Of a stretch of DNA of 64,000 nucleotides, positions 35,266-44,330 are shown piece after piece. The notes under the pieces were generated by a model. The model was not told the DNA's origin, ran no database searches, and saw only the letters and a program-made list of their open reading frames with translations. The stretch spans positions 327,024 to 391,023 of the forward strand of contig CBDCTW010000008.1 in assembly GCA_965222425.1 (NCBI GenBank), in the 5' to 3' direction. A program made the translations under genes and the position numbers. The stretch comes from CBDCNP01 sp965222425 (GTDB lineage: Bacteria > Acidobacteriota > Vicinamibacteria > Marinacidobacterales > DATDRI01). How positions within the stretch are numbered: position 1 is the first letter of the stretch; the number at the start of each line of letters is the position of its first letter.

Positions 35266-35810
35266 TTAGGCAGCAAACTCATCGCTGTCAAGAGATTTCT
35301 GTTTGCTTCTAAGCGCGTGAACGAGAGCGCCCATATGGCGATAGCCTTTGATACGCCGGAACTCTTTCTGCGCGGTGACGACGCCAAGAGCGGTCCATCG
35401 GCGAACCATGGAAGGACTCTTCCAACGCTTGACGTTTCTCGATACTCTGCGAATGGTTCCGTTGAGATTCTCAATGGCGTTCGTCGTGGCAAGAGACTGG
35501 CGAAGTAAGGCGGGCAGCGCGAGCTTCACGACCGTGAGTGTTTCTTCCATCCCTTCACGAAGGCTTCCGGCAGCTTCGTCGTAGCCGTTTCGCTCGAGCC
35601 ACGACACCAATGCCTGAAGTCGCTTGCGCGCCTTGTCGGCACTCTTGCACTTGTAGGCTTCCTTCATCGTCTGGAGCACGTAGGCGTGACGAGACTTGGG
35701 AAGGTACGAGCGAAGATTCCGGAGTTTATGGATCTGGCACCTTTGGATGACCGCGAGGTCCCCCAAAACGTCGACGAGTGCCTTGCGGATGCAACAAGGC
35801 TACCAAGAAC
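35266..35810 (-). pseudogene. IS256-family (mutator) transposase, C-terminal fragment
   Basis: The frame reads VIQRCQIHKLRNLRSYLPKS, then TTNAIENLNGTIRRVSRNVKRWKS and ends near SKQKSL, the typical second half of IS256-type transposases, including the catalytic Glu in the IENLN box. The N-terminal part is missing; the matching N-terminal fragment is at 18178-18417. Similarity ends near 35810 at sequence leading to the next gene. Confidence 0.8.
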
Positions 35811-35934
35811 GAACGCGAGGCCTGGTGTACCTTCAGGTAGAACCGTAGTACGATCCGCAGCGATCCGAGATTCCAGGACATGCTAGCTCGAATGAATTTC
35901 CCGAAGTGATACCAAGAAAGGAGCAGGGCCAGTG

Positions 35935-36348
35935 ATGAAGACATTCCATGTGTTGGGGGCAAATGCCCTTCTGTTCGGACTCGTTTCGTGCCAACCCGCG
36001 CAGCAGGCGCAGCAAGCTGAGCCGGCGGAGCCTCCCATGAAAGAGGAACCCGTCAAGCTATCACCTGCTGAGCAAATGGAGAAAATCAATGCGGCGCTCG
36101 ATGACACCAAGTCCGAGCTGGCCAACGCCGGCAAATACAGCTGTTGCACCTTTCCGAGCTGCAATTGGTGCGCTCTCCATGAAGGACAATGTGCCTGCTA
36201 CCCGAACGTCGAGGCCAAGAAAGAGGTCTGCCCCGGATGCGGTCTCGGTTGGCACAATGGCAACGGAATGGTGGATGGCTTTACGGCCAAGGATGTGAAA
36301 TGGAACATCACGCATGAGCATCCCGCTGAGGGAGGTCACGCCCACTGA
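35935..36348 (+). CDS. Small cysteine-rich lipoprotein, unknown function
   Basis: 137 aa from the ATG at 35935, behind an AAAGGAG site. The leader ends in FGLVSC, a lipobox, and a low-complexity QAQQAEPAEPP linker follows. The mature domain has clustered cysteines, CC, CNWCALHEGQCACY and CPGCGLGW, as in small metal-binding proteins, and a histidine-rich tail. I do not recognise the family. It precedes a DUF1566 gene by 11 bases and probably shares a transcript with it and the polyphosphate kinase. Confidence 0.65.
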   Translation: MKTFHVLGANALLFGLVSCQPAQQAQQAEPAEPPMKEEPVKLSPAEQMEKINAALDDTKSELANAGKYSCCTFPSCNWCALHEGQCACYPNVEAKKEVCPGCGLGWHNGNGMVDGFTAKDVKWNITHEHPAEGGHAH

Positions 36349-36359
36349 GGAGGTTAACG

Positions 36360-36995
36360 ATGAAAACCAAAGTGGCAAGTGTATTCGTGGGACTATTGGT
36401 CGTGATGGCGACCCACCTGGGCGCACGCGCGGAAACGCAGCAGCCACGAGCCAAATCGGTCAAGAAAGATCTTACCGCGGTGGAGCACGATCCGAACGAC
36501 ACCAAGGTCTTCCCTCTCTACTCGTGGAATCAACGGCTCCCCGGGACCAAGCGTTTCGAACTGGTCTTCAACGGTAGTGGAGTACTCGACCGAGAGACCG
36601 GGTTGGTATGGCAGCGCTACATCGGTGGGAGTCACGATGGTCTTAATTGGCAGGGTGCGTTGCAGTATTGCTGGCAAGCCCAATCTGGAAAGCGTATGGG
36701 ATGGCGTCTTCCTACCGCGGAGGAGTTCACCAGCCTTTTGGAGGTTGGTGGGCGGACCGGTCGAGAACCTCGGCTACCAGCCGGCCACCCGTTCAAGTCC
36801 GACAAGGGACAAAACTTTCGGGGTGGCGGTGGTTTTTGGTCGAGCAGCCGATTCCTGACCCCCTACGAATCGAGCGTCAGGGAGATCGTGATGCAGTGCG
36901 GTACATATGACGGTTGCAACGGCTTTCCGTTCTCCACCGCCAGCACCATGAAGGGCTCGGTGTGGTGCGTACGCGGAAACAACAACTCCAACTAA
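36360..36995 (+). CDS. Secreted DUF1566-domain protein
   Basis: 211 aa with signal peptide (SVFVGLLVVMATHLGARA). The domain shows GVLDRETGLVWQR, NWQGALQYCWQ, WRLPTAEEFTSLLEV and FWSSS, the C-terminal Lcl/DUF1566 signature that appears in exported and cell-surface proteins. Function is unknown. It lies between the cysteine-rich lipoprotein and PPK2 with short gaps. Confidence 0.8.
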   Translation: MKTKVASVFVGLLVVMATHLGARAETQQPRAKSVKKDLTAVEHDPNDTKVFPLYSWNQRLPGTKRFELVFNGSGVLDRETGLVWQRYIGGSHDGLNWQGALQYCWQAQSGKRMGWRLPTAEEFTSLLEVGGRTGREPRLPAGHPFKSDKGQNFRGGGGFWSSSRFLTPYESSVREIVMQCGTYDGCNGFPFSTASTMKGSVWCVRGNNNSN

Positions 36996-37004
36996 GTGAT
37001 CGCC

Positions 37005-37847
37005 ATGGCAAAGAACAGAGTAGAAAACAAGGTAAGTCTCGACAACCCGGACATCAGCCAACCGAATCGCAAGAAGATCAAGAACAAAATCTATGAGAAG
37101 GTCCTCGCCGGTTTCCAAGTAGAGCTGGTCAAGCTTCAGAAGTGGATCAAGGACAAGGGCCTCAAGGTCGTCGTGATCTTCGAGGGCCGAGATGCGGCGG
37201 GCAAGGGTGGCTCCATCCGACGCATTACGCAAAGTCTCAATCCGCGCATCTGCCGGGTGGTGGCGCTCGGGACGCCCACCGAGCGAGAGAAAACGCAATG
37301 GTACTTCCAACGCTACGTCGCTCACCTCCCGACCGCGGGAGAGATGGTTCTCTTCGATCGAAGCTGGTACAACCGGGCGGGCGTCGAGCGGGTGATGGGG
37401 TTCTGTACCGAGGAGGAGTATCAAGAGTTCCTCCGTTCCGCACCGGAGTTCGAGCGCATGCTGGTTCGCTCCGGCGTTCAGGTCATCAAGTACTGGTTCT
37501 CGGTGAGCGATGAAGAACAGGAGCGTCGGTTCAAACAGCGCATCAAGGACCCCATGCGCCGCTGGAAGATCAGCGAGATGGACTTGAAATCGCGCGGGAA
37601 ATGGGTCGAGTACTCGATGGCCAAGGACGAGATGTTCAAATACACCGACATCAAGCAAGCGCCCTGGTTCGTCGTGCTTGCGGACGACAAGAAGCGGGCC
37701 CGACTCAATGTAATCGCTCACTTGCTAGATCAGATTCCCTACAATGAGCTCAAGGACCCCAAGATCAAATTGCCGGATCGCCAGGAGAACGTCGGTTACG
37801 TTCGGCCGCCGATCACCGAACAGACTTTTGTTCCCGAAGTGTACTAG
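37005..37847 (+). CDS. ppk2: Polyphosphate kinase 2
   Basis: 280 aa from the ATG at 37005. Motifs: Walker A EGRDAAGKGGSIRR (about residues 60-73), Walker B LFDRSWYNRAGVE, and the lid region KDPMRRWKISEMD. These define PPK2, which moves phosphate between polyphosphate and nucleotides (NDP or NMP phosphorylation with polyphosphate as donor). The length is that of single-domain class I enzymes. Last intact gene before the repeat cluster at 37.97 kb. Confidence 0.93.
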   Translation: MAKNRVENKVSLDNPDISQPNRKKIKNKIYEKVLAGFQVELVKLQKWIKDKGLKVVVIFEGRDAAGKGGSIRRITQSLNPRICRVVALGTPTEREKTQWYFQRYVAHLPTAGEMVLFDRSWYNRAGVERVMGFCTEEEYQEFLRSAPEFERMLVRSGVQVIKYWFSVSDEEQERRFKQRIKDPMRRWKISEMDLKSRGKWVEYSMAKDEMFKYTDIKQAPWFVVLADDKKRARLNVIAHLLDQIPYNELKDPKIKLPDRQENVGYVRPPITEQTFVPEVY

Positions 37848-37876
37848 GAAGAAGAGGCCATCTTAGAGGAGACCGG

Positions 37877-37969
37877 ATGTCCCAATTGAAAAACTTGCGC
37901 ACTTCCCTTGTTCTCGTAGCCCTGCTTGCCGCCACGCCTTCCTTCGCCGGCGACGGCGAAATCACCGGC
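37877..37969 (+). pseudogene. Truncated exported protein, N-terminus only
   Basis: An ATG at 37877 opens a signal peptide (RTSLVLVALLAATPSFA) and about a dozen further residues before the frame enters a family C repeat at 37970. GGAG precedes the start, so it was probably a real gene. The rest is missing and cannot be identified. Confidence 0.6.
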
Positions 37970-38135
37970 GGTGCTTGCGCCATTTACTGTTGGTGATGTG
38001 TGCGCATCCCTTTGCAAAAGAGGCGCTTACGCTCCATTTAGCGCGCAGCGAAGGTCACGAGCGCTATTTTGGCTGTAATTTAATGCACCATATAGTCTTA
38101 GCGTCATCTCACCAACACTTGATGGCGGAAGCACC
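37970..38135 (+). mobile_element. Repeat family C (166 bp), copy 2
   Basis: Starts GGTGCTTGCGC and ends GGCGGAAGCACC, same length as copy 1 and reversed to it. It interrupts a signal-peptide gene and is followed without a gap by a captured piece of the MBL-fold gene. Confidence 0.8.
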
Positions 38136-38338
38136 ACGGCCGCGTATTCGAGGAACTCGACTGCCAAGCTGTTGTGAGACGAGCCTCCCAGATACCACAC
38201 CCCTTCCGCTAGTTGTTGCGACTCCACACGGACCGGTGGGACGGTTGCTTCCCGTACCGCAGCGGGGACATCGAGTGCGGCGCCGCCCACGTTCACTTCA
38301 ACGTTGGCTACGTTGAGGCCAAAGGAATGGTCGCCCCC
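38136..38338 (-). repeat. Duplicate of an internal segment of the MBL-fold gene
   Basis: The 203 bp copy 30299-30501 with no difference that I could see. It is wedged exactly between a family C repeat and a family B repeat. On the minus strand it still reads part of the MBL-fold protein (VEVNVGGAALDVPAAVRE), but without start or end. Confidence 0.85.
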
Positions 38339-38482
38339 TGTGCCTTCTATTTATTCATCCGCCAGCCCATGGGTCGGAAGTCAGCCCTGCGGCGCGAAAT
38401 AGCCTGGATTCTGCGCCGATTCCAACGGCGTCTAAGCTGCTGATTTGTGGCCTATTTCAAAAGGGCCGAGTTTTGGCACAGG
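38337..38482 (+). mobile_element. Repeat family B (146 bp), full copy 2
   Basis: Complete with CCTGTGCC and GGCACAGG ends, nearly identical to copy 1 at 31386. Its first bases overlap the end of the captured MBL-gene segment. Confidence 0.85.
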
Positions 38483-38489
38483 ACGGGGT

Positions 38490-38543
38490 ATTGAGCCGTC
38501 CGTCGACGCGGGCCCTGGCGTGGTCCTGAGGATGTCGAGTTCG
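38490..38543 (+). pseudogene. IS3 transposase micro-remnant
   Basis: Two short stretches (ATTGAGCCGTCCGTCG, then GGGCCCTGGCGTGGTCCTGA) match parts of the IS3 OrfB near 32151 and 32246, joined with the DNA between them removed. The remnant lies between two family B copies. Confidence 0.7.
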
Positions 38544-38689
38544 CCTGTGTCTTCTATTTATTCATCCGCCAGCCCATGGGTCGGAAGTCAGCCCTGCGGC
38601 GCGAAATACTCTGGATTCTGCGCGGATTCCAAGGGCGTCTAAGCTGCTGATTTGTGGTCTATTTCTAAAGGGCCGAGTTTTGGCACAGG
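38544..38689 (+). mobile_element. Repeat family B (146 bp), full copy 3
   Basis: Complete copy, slightly diverged from copies 1 and 2 (CCTGTGTC start, CTCTGG inside). It forms a direct repeat with copy 2, 61 bp apart. Confidence 0.85.
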
Positions 38690-38726
38690 ACGGGGTCATC
38701 ACGACCGTTAGACTGTAGTCGCTTCG

Positions 38727-38959
38727 ATGAAAAACTGGAGCAACATCACGACCCTCACGTCCAAGAGCTTTACGTGTGGGCATTGCGCCAAGCTTGTTGC
38801 CTCGGTAGCAGGCTATTTCACTGAAGATAATCGGAGGCACGTTTACGTGTGCCCCAATTGCTCCCGCCCCACGTACTTCGCCGAGGATGGGACGCAGCTT
38901 CCGGGAGTCGCTCCCGGGGTTGAGGTCGAACATCTCCCTGATGACGTCAAAGCTGGCTC
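38727..38959 (+). pseudogene. DUF4145-like zinc-ribbon protein, N-terminal fragment
   Basis: Seventy-seven residues start MKNWSNITTLTSKSFTCGHCAKLVAS and include YVCPNCSRPTYF; the paired CxxC motifs are typical of the start of DUF4145 proteins, often found with defence or restriction genes. The frame is replaced near 38960 by the end of an IS3-type transposase. Confidence 0.6.
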
Positions 38960-39127
38960 TCCACGGTCAAGCACGAGCTTGGGGAGCATTTCCTCAGTTG
39001 CGGCGAGGCCAAGATGGCCCTCTTCGACTTCATCGAGGTATTCTACAATCAGAGACGACGACACTCGACCCTCGGCCAGGTCAGTCCGGCCGAGTTTGAA
39101 CGACGGATGATGACTTCGCCAGCTTAA
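38960..39127 (+). pseudogene. IS3-family transposase, C-terminal fragment (second type)
   Basis: The frame STVKHELGEHF, ALFDFIEVFYNQRRRHSTLGQVSP and AEFERRM is the classical end of IS3-type OrfB. It is followed by CCGTCTACGAAACCGG, like an IS3 terminal repeat. It differs from the copies at 31.5 and 41.2 kb. Confidence 0.75.
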
Positions 39128-41239
39128 CTAAACCGTCTACGAAACCGGATCAAGCCCAATACAACCGTATCGAAGAAGAAGGTCGCTTAAACGTGAGCCG
39201 TGGAGAGTTTCAACTAAGAATGGGCTTGACTCGAATCGGCACGCTTGTCCTGATGCTGCTAGCATTTGGCGCAGCTTGCAGCGACTCATCGAGAGCGCGC
39301 TCTGTTTCCCTTCTCGCTCCTTCTCAGCCTTCCAGGGAAGTGGAGTTAGAAGGAGAATCCCGAACAGCGTTGGACGGATCGAGGTGGGTGTCCCCGCTGA
39401 AGGTACCTCAGAACGCCGTGCTCCAGTTCTCGATGGCCGTATTAGGCACACCCAGTGCTGGTCTGCTTGCGACAGAGTTCCTGATCGAGATCGAAGTCGA
39501 TGGCAAGCGGAGCCGTGCGTTTCGCGAGACCCTCGCTGCGTATGGGGGAAATCGTTGGAACGACCGCCTGGTTGATCTCACTCCGTGGGAGGGGAGAGCG
39601 GTCTCGCTGGTATTCACCGCGCGGCCTGTGCTGGACGCCTCGAGCGGCGCTCATCCGCAACCACTTGTTCCGGTTTGGGGCGATCCGGTTCTTGCGAGCG
39701 TGCCTGCGAACGCCAGGTTGGGGCAATCGGTCGAGCTCTTCAATGATTGGCATCGCCGACCCGGCCGGACGCACTCGGTAGGCGATACGAAGTTCAGCCA
39801 CGACCGCGGCTTCTATGAGACTCCTTTCGAAGTGATCCTCACCACCGCCACCCCCGGTGCAACGATCGTCTATACCACCGACGGCAGTAAGCCGAGCGTG
39901 AGTCATGGAATCGTCGGCAACATGGTTCTTGTGGACAAAACGACCGTCCTTCGAGTCATGGCGTACAAACCTGGTGCGACGAGCACGAACGTTGACACCC
40001 ATACCTATATCTTTCCGACTACGGTGAAGGAGCAGGCGACTCTGCCCTTCGATTATCTGGCCCCGTTTCGCTCCTTCAACATGGCTCCGTACACAGATCT
40101 CGACGTTGGGATCGATCCCGATGTCGTGAACACGAGTAACCAGCGGGAGTTCGTGGAAGGACTGACATCGATTCCAACCCTTTCCATCGTCATGGAAGGG
40201 GACCACCTCTTCAATAACAACCAAGGGCTCTACTTTGACAAGGGTGCACTGACCCGTCCCGCCTCGGTTGAGCTCCTCTATCCCAGTAAGTTTTCTGACT
40301 TCGAGGGCTTCCAGGTCGATTGCGGAGTTAGAATTCATGGACATCGCGCAATATACCCCTTCAGAGAGAAGCGTTCGTTTCGCCTGATCTTCAGCAAAGA
40401 TTTCGGCCCGGGAATGTTGAGATACCCTTTTTTCGAGAGCGCAGTGCACCACGCCGAATCTGCCGTGAAGGAGTTCAACACCATCGTTCTTCGGGCAGGC
40501 GGCCAAGAAAACTGGTCGAGAGGCGGTGTCAGCGAGTTTGCGGTCTATGTCCGCGACCAACACGCTCGCGACGTGCAGCTTTCTTTGAGCGGTACGGCAG
40601 CGCGCGGTATTTTCGTGCATCTCTATCTGAACGGGATTTACTGGGGCGTGTATAACGCGGTGGAGCGTCCGGACCAGCGTTTTCTCGCTTCGTACTATGG
40701 TGGCGATTCGGCCTCGGACTGGTTTGCCATCAATCACAGCAACGTGCTCGGCACCCGGAACCCGCGGTGGTACGCCATGCACCGTTACGCGCGTGCCAAT
40801 GACCTCTCGGATCCCGCGAAATACCAGGAAATGAAGACATTGTTGGATACTGAACAGTTTAGTGACTACATTTTGCTCAATTGGTTTGCCGGCAGGGGAG
40901 ATTGGGTCCACAATAATTGGTATGGTGGGATTCGGATACGCCCTCCCGGAGCCGGGGCATATTTTTTGTGGGATTCTGAGATTACCTACGGGCTCCTCGC
41001 CAATTCCGCCTTCGATAGCAATGCGGGGGCATGGGTTCCTCCCAAGTTCGTGTCGGGCGGGACATCCGCGCTACACCAACTATGGATGGCCTTGGCGGAC
41101 AGCCCAGAGTTCCGGTTGGAGTTCGCAGATCGCGTATATCGTGCCTGCTACAATGGCGCTCCCCTCGTGGACCGTGTAAACCAAACCAATTTCCGTAGGC
41201 TAACGGACTTGAACCGCCCCGGGTTTTCCGGAGACTGTT

Positions 41240-42157
41240 TTAGTTGAGTCTCGCCATCTCTAGCGAGCCTTCCTGCGACCGATAGTAGTTCATCTCGTAC
41301 TCGACGGGGGAGACATTTCCGATCGGCCCCAAGAGTCGTTGCGTGTTGTACCAATGGACCCACTCGAGGGTGGCGAACTCGACGTCCTCAGGACCACGCC
41401 AGGGCCCACGTCGACGGATCACCTCGGTCTTGTAGAGGCCGATGATGGATTCAGCCAAAGCGTTATCGTAAGAGTCGCCTCGGCTGCCGACGGACGGCTC
41501 AATACCCGCCTCGGCGAGCCGCTCGGTGTAACGGATCGAGACGTACTGCACGCCGCGGTCGCTGTGATGCACCAATGTATCTTCTGGGTTTAGTCGGCGC
41601 TCGTGCAGCGCCTGCTCCAACGCATCGAGAGCGATGCCGGCAGTCAACGATGTCGTCGCTCGCCAACCGACGATGAGTCGAGCGAAGACGTCGATGACGA
41701 AGGCGACGTACACGAAGCCGCGCCACGTGGCAACGTAGGTCAGGTCCGAGACCCAGAGCTCGTTCGGGCGTGTGGCGTTGAAGTCGCGCTCCACGAGGTC
41801 CATCGGGCGAGCGCCGCTCGAATCCGGCTTCGTCGTCTTGAATCGACGTCCACGGACCGCCCCCTGGAGGCCCATTTCACGCATCAGACGGGCCACCGTG
41901 CATCGAGCCACGTCGCGGCCCTCACGGCACAGCTGACGCCAGACCTTGCGCACGCCATACACATCAAAGTTCTCTTGCCGTACACGACGAATCTCGCCGC
42001 GGAGTTGGACGTCGCGCTTCGCTCTCGCTGGCTGGCGGCTTGGGTCCTTCTCTCGCGCTTTCTGCTCGTAATAGGTCGACGGGGCGATCGGAAGCATCCG
42101 GCAGATCGGCTCGACCCCGTAACTCTCACGGTTCGCGTCCACGAACAACACATTCAC
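41240..42157 (-). CDS. IS3-family transposase OrfB
   Basis: 305 aa from a GTG start whose GTGA overlaps the OrfA stop. HTH_21-type region PICRMLPIAPSTYYEQK and the rve core with LWVSDLTYVATW (D), HHSDRGVQYVS (D) and ALAESIIGLYKTEVI (E) are all present. Full length, and probably active. Confidence 0.93.
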   Translation of the reverse strand: MNVLFVDANRESYGVEPICRMLPIAPSTYYEQKAREKDPSRQPARAKRDVQLRGEIRRVRQENFDVYGVRKVWRQLCREGRDVARCTVARLMREMGLQGAVRGRRFKTTKPDSSGARPMDLVERDFNATRPNELWVSDLTYVATWRGFVYVAFVIDVFARLIVGWRATTSLTAGIALDALEQALHERRLNPEDTLVHHSDRGVQYVSIRYTERLAEAGIEPSVGSRGDSYDNALAESIIGLYKTEVIRRRGPWRGPEDVEFATLEWVHWYNTQRLLGPIGNVSPVEYEMNYYRSQEGSLEMARLN

Positions 42158-42474
42158 CTCGGTCGGCGGTCGAGCTCCGCCTGGGCGAAAAACGCCGACG
42201 CCTTGCGAAGGATCTCGTTCGCCCGCTTGAGCTCACGGTTCTCTCGCTCAAGCTCCTTCAGCCGCTGACGCTCGTCCGTCGTCAGTCCCGCTCGTTTCCC
42301 AGCATCACGCTCTGCTCGACGCACCCACGTGCGTAGCGTTTCCCGCGTACAGTCAATCTTCGACGCAATCGATGAGATCGCTGACCACTGAGATTCGTGC
42401 TGAGCCTGCTGGTCGAAAACCATCCGCACTGCGCGCTCTTTTACCTCCGGTGAATACCTGCTTCGTCTTGTCAT
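42154..42474 (-). CDS. IS3-family transposase OrfA
   Basis: 106 aa with the N-terminal helix-turn-helix (YSPEVKERAVRMVFD, ISSIASKIDCTRETLRTWVRRAE) and a leucine-zipper-like tail (RLKELERENRELKRANEILRKASAFF). It ends in the TGA that overlaps the OrfB start. In IS3 elements a frameshift often makes an OrfAB fusion; here simple start-stop overlap is visible, so fusion is not certain. Confidence 0.9.
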   Translation of the reverse strand: MTRRSRYSPEVKERAVRMVFDQQAQHESQWSAISSIASKIDCTRETLRTWVRRAERDAGKRAGLTTDERQRLKELERENRELKRANEILRKASAFFAQAELDRRPR

Positions 42475-42941
42475 GACTCCATCCTCTCAAGAGTTGGAGT
42501 CTCCGGGAAACCCGGGGCGGTTCAGACTATGTGGAGCCAGGGATGCTTTGTGAGTCGGCCCGATGGGGCGATGCGAGCCCTGGAAGAGAGAATCGTCCCC
42601 GCACACAGGATGTGCATTGGAAGCGGTCGCGGGACTACGTTCTAGACTTGATGAACGGGAACGTCGAAAAATTCATTCGCGCACTTCGGGACCATGATTA
42701 CTACCCCACCCTCGACCCGCCAGTGTTCGAACGAGCTTCTGGCAGCATTAACATCCGGCGCCCAGCGGGAGCGGAAAAGGTCTACTACACCCTCGATGGA
42801 AGCGACCCACGAAGCCCAACAGCACACAGTTTCAGCGAAGCCGTTTTGACGGTTCCTTTCTCTCCCGATCTCAAGGGACGTTCACGGAGGGACGACGAGT
42901 GGAGTGCCCTGAACGAATACGGGACTTGGGAACGAGAGTAA

Positions 42942-43158
42942 CCGTACAGCGATTCGAGACCGGCGAGGTCGGCTTTAGTAGTAACGGTTGTTCCCCGTCA
43001 GCGAAAGGGGGACAAATCAGGAGTCGGAATTAGACGAGAGTCGAAGATCGTCCATGGTGGGATCTCAGCCTCAGAGGGCAGTTCTTGGCAGCCTCGTTCA
43101 CGCTACCGATTGTTGGAAGACATCACTGGTCGTGGCTCAAGAGTTATTGTCAAGAGTT
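42942..43158. other. Gene-free stretch before the intron fragment
   Basis: The 217 bp after the CotH gene hold no recognisable gene. The sequence immediately before GTGTTGCGCC would be the 5' exon target of the group II intron fragment. Confidence 0.4.
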
Positions 43159-43400
43159 GTGTTGCGCCAGGCGAAGCCTGGAGAACGGGGAAGAGATGAG
43201 CGAATAACCATTACCTGAAACCTTCTGAGTGTCCCAGCGGGTAACCAACCCCGCCCGGCAAAGGCTGGCCACCAGCCGGAACCGAGTGTTGCGTGGCGCC
43301 CGGGTAACCGACGCTGCGAAGCGTACACAGGGAGCATGCAGGCCGCGTGAGCGAGCCCCAATAGTTGGATTGTCGTGGAAGCCGACATCGTCACAACCAC
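43159..43400 (+). ncRNA. Group II intron, 5' (domain I) fragment
   Basis: It begins GTGTTGCGCC, the GUGYG-like 5' end of group II introns, and continues with blocks typical of bacterial intron domain I (GCGGGTAACCAACC, GCTGGCCACCAGCCGG, GGAGCATGCAGGCCGCGTG, CCCCAATAGTTGG). No reverse-transcriptase gene or domain V-VI follows; at about 43400 the sequence changes to the upstream region of the next gene. This is a 5' remnant that cannot splice. Identification is by sequence memory; a covariance-model scan would settle it. Confidence 0.65.
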
Positions 43401-43557
43401 TGACTGGTAAGCGTTTCAACATTGTGGAACGCTGACGTCAAATTGCATGGACTTTTTCCAACGTGCTAGCATCTGCGCCCGGGACATCCAATTTGAGCGA
43501 CACACCCGCAAGAAGGGTCTCGTCCCGGGCCAGAAATACGATACGATCCCACCCTAC

Positions 43558-44315
43558 ATGGGATTGATCCGCTCCATCCAAGAGTTTTGGCTTTCCACCA
43601 TTCGCCGGGCCGCGTCTCTGGTGCTCACGCCGGTGCTCGACCGGGCCCCCTGCACACGGATAGCAAAAACATCCATCGATTCCGACAGAGACAAGCGCTG
43701 GCGGAAACGGCGGCGTTCGTCGATGAGCACATGGCGTCGGTACGCTCGTTCCCCGATGCTTTCACGCTTCTGACGCACTCCATGCAGAAGACCGAAGGTA
43801 TCGACGGCCCGGTGTGCGAGTTTGGCGTTGCCTCCGGACGTTCCATCAACCACATCGCCAAGTTCGTTCCCCACGAAACAGTCTTCGGATTCGACTCGTT
43901 CGATGGTCTTCCAGAGGATTGGCAAGGCGTCATGCCCAAAGGCACTTTCCGAAGGAAAGAGTTACCTGCGGTGCGGGACAACGTCTCGCTCATCCGAGGA
44001 CTGTTTGCGGATACGCTCGGCAGCTTTCTCGAAGACCATGCGGCGCCAGTCAAGCTCCTTCATGTGGATTGCGATCTCTATTCTTCGACGGAAACGATTT
44101 TCGAACGGCTGGAAGCTCGTATCCAACCGGGCTCGGTCATCATTTTCGACGAGTACTTCAACTACGCCGGCAGGCAGCAGCACGAATACAAAGCCTTCGC
44201 CGATCTGGTGCAAAGGACGGGGTGGAGTTTCGAGTACCTGGGCTATTGCCGATACGGCTCACAAGTGGCGGTCCGGATTGGTCCGCTGGAAAGCTCGAAG
44301 ACAGGTTGCGCATGA
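43558..44315 (+). pseudogene. TylF/MycF-type SAM-dependent methyltransferase, frameshifted
   Basis: The C-terminal ~215 residues hold VCEFGVASGRSINHIAKF (SAM site), GFDSFDGLPEDW, KLLHVDCDLYSSTETIFE and VIIFDEYFNY, the TylF/macrocin-O-methyltransferase signature. The N-terminal part (MGLIRSIQEFWLSTIRRAASL) runs in another frame; the switch occurs at a run of C's near 43650 (GGGCCCCCTGC), where removing or adding one base joins RAP to LHTDSKNIHRF. A start at 43447 is also possible. First gene of a surface-sugar operon; such enzymes methylate sugars in surface polysaccharides. Confidence 0.7.
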
Positions 44316-44330
44316 GCGTGCGGGGCAGCC

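Larger units (their letters stand above)
41210..42524 (-). mobile_element. Complete IS3-family insertion sequence (1315 bp)
   Basis: Inverted ends TGAACCGCCCCGGG (41210) and CCCGGGGCGGTTCA (42524) are flanked by the 4-bp duplication GACT (41206-41209 and 42525-42528). OrfA and OrfB read on the minus strand. A truncated sister copy is at 31532-32442. The element is intact and looks recent. Confidence 0.93.
39220..42941 (+). pseudogene. CotH-kinase-like lipoprotein gene interrupted by IS3
   Basis: From the ATG at 39220 a lipoprotein signal (VLMLLAFGAAC) leads to an N-terminal beta-sandwich-like domain (WNDRLVDLTPWEG), a chitobiase-type C-terminal domain (YETPFEVILTTATPGATIVYTTDGSKPS), and a CotH-like kinase core (GVRIHGHRAIYPFREKRSFRLIF, ILLNWFAGRGDW). 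At 41210 the IS3 element interrupts it; coding resumes at 42525 (DYVEPGMLCESARWG) and runs to 42941 with another YYTLDGSDPRS domain. Removing the element and one GACT gives 801 codons in a single frame, so only the insertion breaks the gene. Likely a surface protein. Confidence 0.85.

Noticed and set aside
36774..37721. A 315-codon minus-strand frame opposite PPK2
   Set aside because: Antisense shadow of the polyphosphate kinase, whose motifs are clear.
39442..40911. A 489-codon minus-strand frame
   Set aside because: It runs antisense to the CotH-like gene, has no motif, and is explained by the high-GC codon pattern of the plus strand.
42140..42200. Programmed -1 frameshift between IS3 OrfA and OrfB
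   Set aside because: No clear A-rich slippery heptamer was seen; a GTGA start-stop overlap explains expression of OrfB.
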